From contig NZ_BBNB01000017.1 in assembly GCF_000759835.1 (NCBI RefSeq), positions 1-64,000 of the forward strand: a stretch of 64,000 bases of DNA, written 5' to 3'. The notes under the pieces were generated by a model, which had not been told where the DNA came from, did not search any database, and saw nothing but the letters and a program-made list of their open reading frames with translations. The position numbers and the translations under genes were made by a program. This DNA is from Citrobacter sedlakii NBRC 105722. GTDB lineage: Bacteria; Pseudomonadota; Gammaproteobacteria; Enterobacterales; Enterobacteriaceae. The first letter of the stretch is position 1. The number at the start of each line of letters is the position of its first letter. Shown here in pieces: positions 60,179-64,000 of this stretch.

Positions 60179-61067
60179 ATCTGCCAAAAACGGTATCGAT
60201 CGTCTGGCATTGTTGCGCATTCAGTTCCCCACCCGCGTTGCGCGACACGCCGGTGCAATAGCCAAACTTGCGCGATACCACTGTTTTAATGGTGGTGACA
60301 AAATCCTCGCCGATGGCGTAAATCGACATATAAACGCCGATCTTCTGCTGGATATCGCGCAGGGTGGCGAGGTCGCCCGCCCTGAATGCCTCGCGCGCGC
60401 TGACAAACAACTCCGGCATTACGTTGTTCAGCCCGGAAATAATCCCCGCACCGCCTGCCAGCAGGTTAGGAATGTAATATTCGTCATAACCGGACAGTAC
60501 CGCGAAATCATCGCGTACCGCGCGCGTCGCCTGGATCATGCTGCGGGTATGCGACTGACAGTCGACGGTATCTTTAATGCCGGCGAAGTTCGGGAATTCG
60601 CCGGCGAGGGTTGCGACCAGCTCCGGCGTTAAATCGCAGCCGGTACGCGCCGGAAAGTTATAGGCGAACCATTTGCCGCTGAGCTGTTGCCCAAGCTGGC
60701 GAAAATAGCGCAATAGCTGGGTTGGCGTCTGGCCGTAGTAATACGGCGGCAAAACCATCACCGCGTCATAGCCTGTGAGATACGCTTCCTTCGCCATCAG
60801 CAGCACGTCCTGCGTACAGGTTGAGGAGACGTTAGCAACCATTTTTAGCGTGCTCATGGCGCGCGCCTCACGAATCAATAACAGACGCTCTTCTAACGAG
60901 AAGGAGGCGAATTCCCCGATACTGCCCATCAGTAAAATGACGTCGATTCTGGCCTCTGTCAGGCGGCTCAGGTGTTGCTTAAGCCCGTTGAGATCGATTT
61001 TGCCGTCATTATCCATTGGCGTAATGGAGGGACACCAGACGCCAGCAAACTGCGTTTGACCTGTCAC
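60177..61067 (-). CDS. dihydrodipicolinate synthase/N-acetylneuraminate lyase family aldolase
   Basis: 296-residue class I aldolase of the DapA superfamily. The Schiff-base lysine is in GIKDTVD (about residue 165), the catalytic tyrosine in YNFPARTG (about 137), and the substrate loop is GSIGEFASFS instead of DapA GTTGES. It is not DapA or NanA; 2-keto-3-deoxy-sugar-acid aldolase or hydratase activity is plausible, the substrate unknown. It sits where E. coli has the KDG permease kdgT, between sodA and yiiM, and is transcribed alone. Confidence 0.75.
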   Translation of the reverse strand: MTGQTQFAGVWCPSITPMDNDGKIDLNGLKQHLSRLTEARIDVILLMGSIGEFASFSLEERLLLIREARAMSTLKMVANVSSTCTQDVLLMAKEAYLTGYDAVMVLPPYYYGQTPTQLLRYFRQLGQQLSGKWFAYNFPARTGCDLTPELVATLAGEFPNFAGIKDTVDCQSHTRSMIQATRAVRDDFAVLSGYDEYYIPNLLAGGAGIISGLNNVMPELFVSAREAFRAGDLATLRDIQQKIGVYMSIYAIGEDFVTTIKTVVSRKFGYCTGVSRNAGGELNAQQCQTIDTVFGR

Positions 61068-61220
61068 GTTGTTGACTCCTTATTCTGAAATGGCGTTTCA
61101 AAAGACCATTCATTGATAACATGTCTCTTACTGCATCATGTGAACCGTGCTCTCATTTTGCGCACCTGAGGTAAAATAATTATGGTTAAATAGAGCAAAT
61201 TTATCGGGGAGAGGGACCAG

Positions 61221-61892
61221 ATGCGCTATCCAGTAGAGGTATTTACCGGCAAGATTCAGGACTACGCGGGAAACCGCCCCAGTGCGATCGCCAAAATTCA
61301 GGTGGATGGCGAACTTAAGCTCACCGAACTCGGTCTGGAAGGCGACCAGCAGGCGGAAAAGAAAATCCACGGCGGGCCGGATCGCGCGCTGTGTCATTAC
61401 CCCCGCGAGCATTACGGCTGGTGGGCGCGTGAATTCCCCGTGCAGGCGGAGCGGTTCGTGGCGCCGGCATTTGGTGAAAATCTCTCAACCGAAGGACTCA
61501 CCGAAGAGAACGTCTTTATTGGCGATATTTTTCGCTGGGGCGAGGCGCTGATCCAGGTTACGCAGCCTCGTTCGCCGTGTCATAAGCTTAACTTCCATTT
61601 CGGCATCAGCGATATGGCAAGCCAGATGCAAAACAGCGGCAAAACCGGCTGGCTGTGCAGCGTGATTGCCGCCGGGAACGTGTCGACGGACGCGCCGCTG
61701 GAGCTGGTCTCCCGTATTAGCGACGTGTCGGTGCAGGAAGCCATCGCGATTGCATGGCATATGCCGTTCGATGATGAGCAGTATCATCGTTTGCTGTCAG
61801 CGGCAGGGCTGTCGAAAAGCTGGACCAGAACAATGCAGAAACGCCGCCTGAGCGGCAAGATAGAAGATCAGTCGCGGCGTCTGCGCGGCTGA
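61221..61892 (+). CDS. yiiM: MOSC-domain protein YiiM
   Basis: 223-residue molybdenum-cofactor enzyme that reduces N-hydroxylated bases such as 6-hydroxylaminopurine. The MOSC cysteine that binds Mo is in QPRSPCHKL (about residue 119); EKKIHGGPDRALCHYP and FGENLS are typical. The C-terminal 3-alpha domain follows. Divergent from the aldolase gene. Confidence 0.94.
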   Translation: MRYPVEVFTGKIQDYAGNRPSAIAKIQVDGELKLTELGLEGDQQAEKKIHGGPDRALCHYPREHYGWWAREFPVQAERFVAPAFGENLSTEGLTEENVFIGDIFRWGEALIQVTQPRSPCHKLNFHFGISDMASQMQNSGKTGWLCSVIAAGNVSTDAPLELVSRISDVSVQEAIAIAWHMPFDDEQYHRLLSAAGLSKSWTRTMQKRRLSGKIEDQSRRLRG

Positions 61893-61901
61893 AACCTTTA
61901 T

Positions 61902-62002
61902 CGCCATCCGGCAACGAAACGTGCCTGATGGCGTTGCTTAACAAGACCTACGGGCATACAAGGATGTGCAGGCCGGACAAGACGTTTTCGTCGCCGTCCG
62001 GC
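61902..62002. repeat. two REP-like palindromes between yiiM and cpxA
   Basis: CGCCATCCGGC...GCCTGATGGCG (61902-61933) and GCCGGAC...GTCCGGC (61972-62002). Confidence 0.75.
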
Positions 62003-62015
62003 ACGACAACGTGAG

Positions 62016-63389
62016 TTACGAACGCTTATACAGCGGCAGCCAGATCACCAGCCGTAGCCCGCCGAGCGGGCTGTCTTCGGCTTTCACCCAGCCACGGTGC
62101 TGTTGAATTGCAGTTTCAACAATCGCCAGCCCCAGTCCTGTTCCGCCAGATTCGCGATCGCGCGCTTCGTCTGTCCGGTAAAACGGCCGGAAGATTTGTT
62201 CCCGGTCTTCTGGGCTAACGCCCGGCCCGTCGTCATCCACAGTGATCGTAATGCCGTCTTTATCCACCGCGAAGCCAACTTCGATCTTCGTATGGGAATA
62301 GCGCAGCGCGTTACGAACAATATTTTCCAGCGCGCTTTCCAGCGCGTTCGGGTTGCCATACAGCGGCCAGGGTCCCGGCGGGAAGTTCACCGTGAACGAT
62401 TTACCCATCTGCTCAGCTTCAAAGGCGGCGTTATCCAACACCTCACCCCACAGCTGATTTGCTTTCATCGTTTCGCTGACCAGCGCGTTTTTCTGCTGAT
62501 TGCGCGACATCACTAACAGGTCGTTGATCATGCTATCCAGACGCTGTGCTTCGGTCTCGATGCGCTCAAGCTCTTTGCTTTCGCCGCTGCGGCGGCGCAA
62601 CAGCGCGGTGCCCAACTGCAGGCGAGTGAGCGGCGTTCTCAGTTCATGCGAGATATCCGACAGCAGACGCTGTTGGGTGGTCATCATGCGTTCCAGCGCG
62701 GTCACCATCTGGTTGAAACTGGCCCCTGCTGCAAGGAATTCCTGCGGGCCAGCTTCCAGCTCCGGATGCTGACGCAGGTTACCCTGGGCCACCTCATCCG
62801 CCGCGTTTTTCAGCTTGCGCGCTGGTTTCGCCAGGCTCCAGGCCAGCCACAGCAGCAGTGGCGAACTCACCAGCATGGTGACAATCAACAACAACAATGG
62901 GCGGTCAAACAGCAGGTTAATAAAATCGGATTGGGAATTGCTGGCCGGCCGAATCAGGTAAAGCTGGTAGTTATCTTCGCCGTCTCTCACCGAGAACGGC
63001 CCTACCATCTCTACGCGACCATACTTTTTCTTCTGCGGATGATCGGCGTTATCCGCCTGACCAATGAAGTTACGAATGATCTGCATTTCACTGCGTTCTG
63101 CGCCGATCACCCGTCCTTCGGTGGTCACAAGCAATAACCGCTGTCCCGGCGGCGCCCACTTGTCTATCGCGCGGAACAAGCGACGCCACCACATCAAATC
63201 ATTGGGTGGATCGTTCGCAAGTTCAGCTTCTACGTGTTGCTCTATCATCAACCCCTGGCGCTGTTCGCTGTCCAGCAGCTCGGTCATTTGACGCGAGTCG
63301 AGCTTGGGCAACATCAGTACCAGCATCAACACCAGCGCCAGCGTCAACCAGAAGATGGCAAAGATGCGCGCGGTTAAGCTCCCTATCAT
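62016..63389 (-). CDS. cpxA: envelope stress sensor histidine kinase CpxA
   Basis: 457-residue inner-membrane kinase/phosphatase: two membrane helices (about 8-28 and 165-185) flanking the periplasmic CpxP-sensing domain, HAMP, phospho-acceptor His in SHELRTPLTRL (about 248), and ATPase boxes DDDGPGVS and GGTGLGLAI. Overlaps cpxR (ATGA). Its regulon includes srkA-dsbA at 1.5-3.2 kb. Confidence 0.97.
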   Translation of the reverse strand: MIGSLTARIFAIFWLTLALVLMLVLMLPKLDSRQMTELLDSEQRQGLMIEQHVEAELANDPPNDLMWWRRLFRAIDKWAPPGQRLLLVTTEGRVIGAERSEMQIIRNFIGQADNADHPQKKKYGRVEMVGPFSVRDGEDNYQLYLIRPASNSQSDFINLLFDRPLLLLIVTMLVSSPLLLWLAWSLAKPARKLKNAADEVAQGNLRQHPELEAGPQEFLAAGASFNQMVTALERMMTTQQRLLSDISHELRTPLTRLQLGTALLRRRSGESKELERIETEAQRLDSMINDLLVMSRNQQKNALVSETMKANQLWGEVLDNAAFEAEQMGKSFTVNFPPGPWPLYGNPNALESALENIVRNALRYSHTKIEVGFAVDKDGITITVDDDGPGVSPEDREQIFRPFYRTDEARDRESGGTGLGLAIVETAIQQHRGWVKAEDSPLGGLRLVIWLPLYKRS

Positions 63390-64000
63390 GAAGCGGAGAC
63401 CATCAGATAGCCACGACCACGCAGGGTTTTAAACCACGGATGCCCGTCTTTACGTTCCGGCAGCTTGCGGCGCAGGTTCGAGATATGCATATCAATAGCG
63501 CGGTCGAATGGCGTCAGGCGTTTACCCAGCACTTCCTGGCTTAAATGTTCACGCGAGACCACCTGCCCAAGATGCTGCGCCAGCAGGTAAAGCAGGGTGA
63601 ACTCGGTGCCGGTGAGCTCCAGGGTCTGGCCGTCAAAGCTGGCCTCCTGGCGGCCCGGATTCAGGCTCAGCGCGTCGACTTCCAGCGTCGGCGAGCCGTT
63701 ATCGCTGCTCTGCTGCTGTTCGCTCCAGTGTGAACGGCGCAGAATCGCGCGGATACGCGCAACCAGTTCGCGGTCGTTAAACGGTTTGGGTAAATAATCA
63801 TCTGCGCCCAGCTCAAGGCCGAGAACGCGATCCAGTTCGCTGCCGCGGGCGGTCAGCATAATTACGGGGGTCTGGTGTGTCTGACGAAGCGCTTTCAGCG
63901 TATCGATACCGTTTTTCTTCGGCATCATCACATCAAGCAAAAGTAAATCGATGCTGTCGTCCAGAAGCTCCAGCGCCTGTTCCCCATCATGGGCAACCAG
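63386..64000 (-). CDS. cpxR: response regulator CpxR, 3' portion (cut by window edge)
   Basis: 204 residues to the window edge; by comparison with the 232-residue E. coli protein the first 28 residues are missing, including the acidic pair at the start of the receiver. The phospho-acceptor Asp is in LLLLDVMMPKKNG; the OmpR-type winged helix (SREHLSQEVLGKRLTPFDRA) is complete. Confidence 0.96.
   Translation of the reverse strand: MVAHDGEQALELLDDSIDLLLLDVMMPKKNGIDTLKALRQTHQTPVIMLTARGSELDRVLGLELGADDYLPKPFNDRELVARIRAILRRSHWSEQQQSSDNGSPTLEVDALSLNPGRQEASFDGQTLELTGTEFTLLYLLAQHLGQVVSREHLSQEVLGKRLTPFDRAIDMHISNLRRKLPERKDGHPWFKTLRGRGYLMVSAS

Noticed and set aside
1-64000. CRISPR arrays, tRNA/rRNA genes, insertion sequences, prophage or integrase genes
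   Set aside because: No regularly spaced repeats, no cloverleaf or rRNA sequence recognised, no transposase or integrase among the readable proteins; the only dispersed repeats are REP/BIME elements.

Overview
This window is a contiguous piece of a gammaproteobacterial chromosome from the Escherichia/Salmonella/Citrobacter group. Gene content and order follow the enteric mobBA-yihD-srkA-dsbA-yihG-polA-spf-engB-csrC-yihI-hemN-yshB-glnGLA-typA ... yihXY-dtd-yiiD-fdhE-fdoIHG-fdhD ... rha-sodA-yiiM-cpxAR backbone. Most proteins have the same length as their E. coli counterparts. DsbA and the accessory islands differ from both E. coli K-12 and the Salmonella sequences I remember, so Citrobacter (or a Salmonella relative) is my best guess; species is not proven by the sequence. 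I saw no rRNA, tRNA, insertion sequence, prophage or CRISPR array.

Layout. 1-17.5 kb is core: molybdenum cofactor maturation (mobAB), the Cpx-linked kinase/disulfide pair srkA-dsbA, DNA polymerase I, the sRNAs Spot 42 (with its 15-residue ORF) and CsrC, EngB and its neighbours, anaerobic heme synthesis (hemN), the tiny protein YshB, and the nitrogen-control operon glnA-glnL-glnG with its sigma54, NtrC and CRP sites, then typA. 17.6-26.2 kb holds a rearranged, reduced sulfoglycolysis (yih) locus: regulator, kinase, SLA reductase and SFP aldolase homologues are kept, the sulfoquinovosidase (yihQ) and isomerase (yihS) are absent, and a zinc alcohol dehydrogenase plus two unrelated MFS carriers are present. 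26.3-29.5 kb is an AT-rich leader and a pertactin-type autotransporter. 29.6-40.1 kb is core again (yihXY-dtd-yiiD, the selenocysteine formate dehydrogenase fdoGHI with fdhE/fdhD), interrupted by a VapBC toxin-antitoxin pair.

40.2-50.7 kb is accessory: a DUF1471 stress protein, a mannose-family PTS operon containing a GH88 unsaturated glucuronyl hydrolase and driven by a LevR-type sigma54 activator, an AzlCD-type amino-acid exporter with a divergent XRE-cupin regulator, and a coiled-coil carbohydrate porin. The PTS order (IIA-GH88-IIB-IIC-IID) is the one I know from streptococcal hyaluronan/glycosaminoglycan operons, and a shared TAGYGTCGAA motif occurs in front of both the structural operon and the regulator. 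50.7-59.2 kb is the rhamnose regulon (rhaBAD, an iron alcohol dehydrogenase, rhaM, rhaSR, rhaT). 59.4-64 kb is sodA, a DapA-superfamily aldolase where E. coli has kdgT, yiiM, cpxA and the 3' part of cpxR, cut by the window edge.

The strongest candidates for undescribed biology are the variant sulfosugar locus, the GH88-PTS locus and its operator set, the autotransporter, and a 57-codon membrane-protein ORF squeezed between yihI and hemN.
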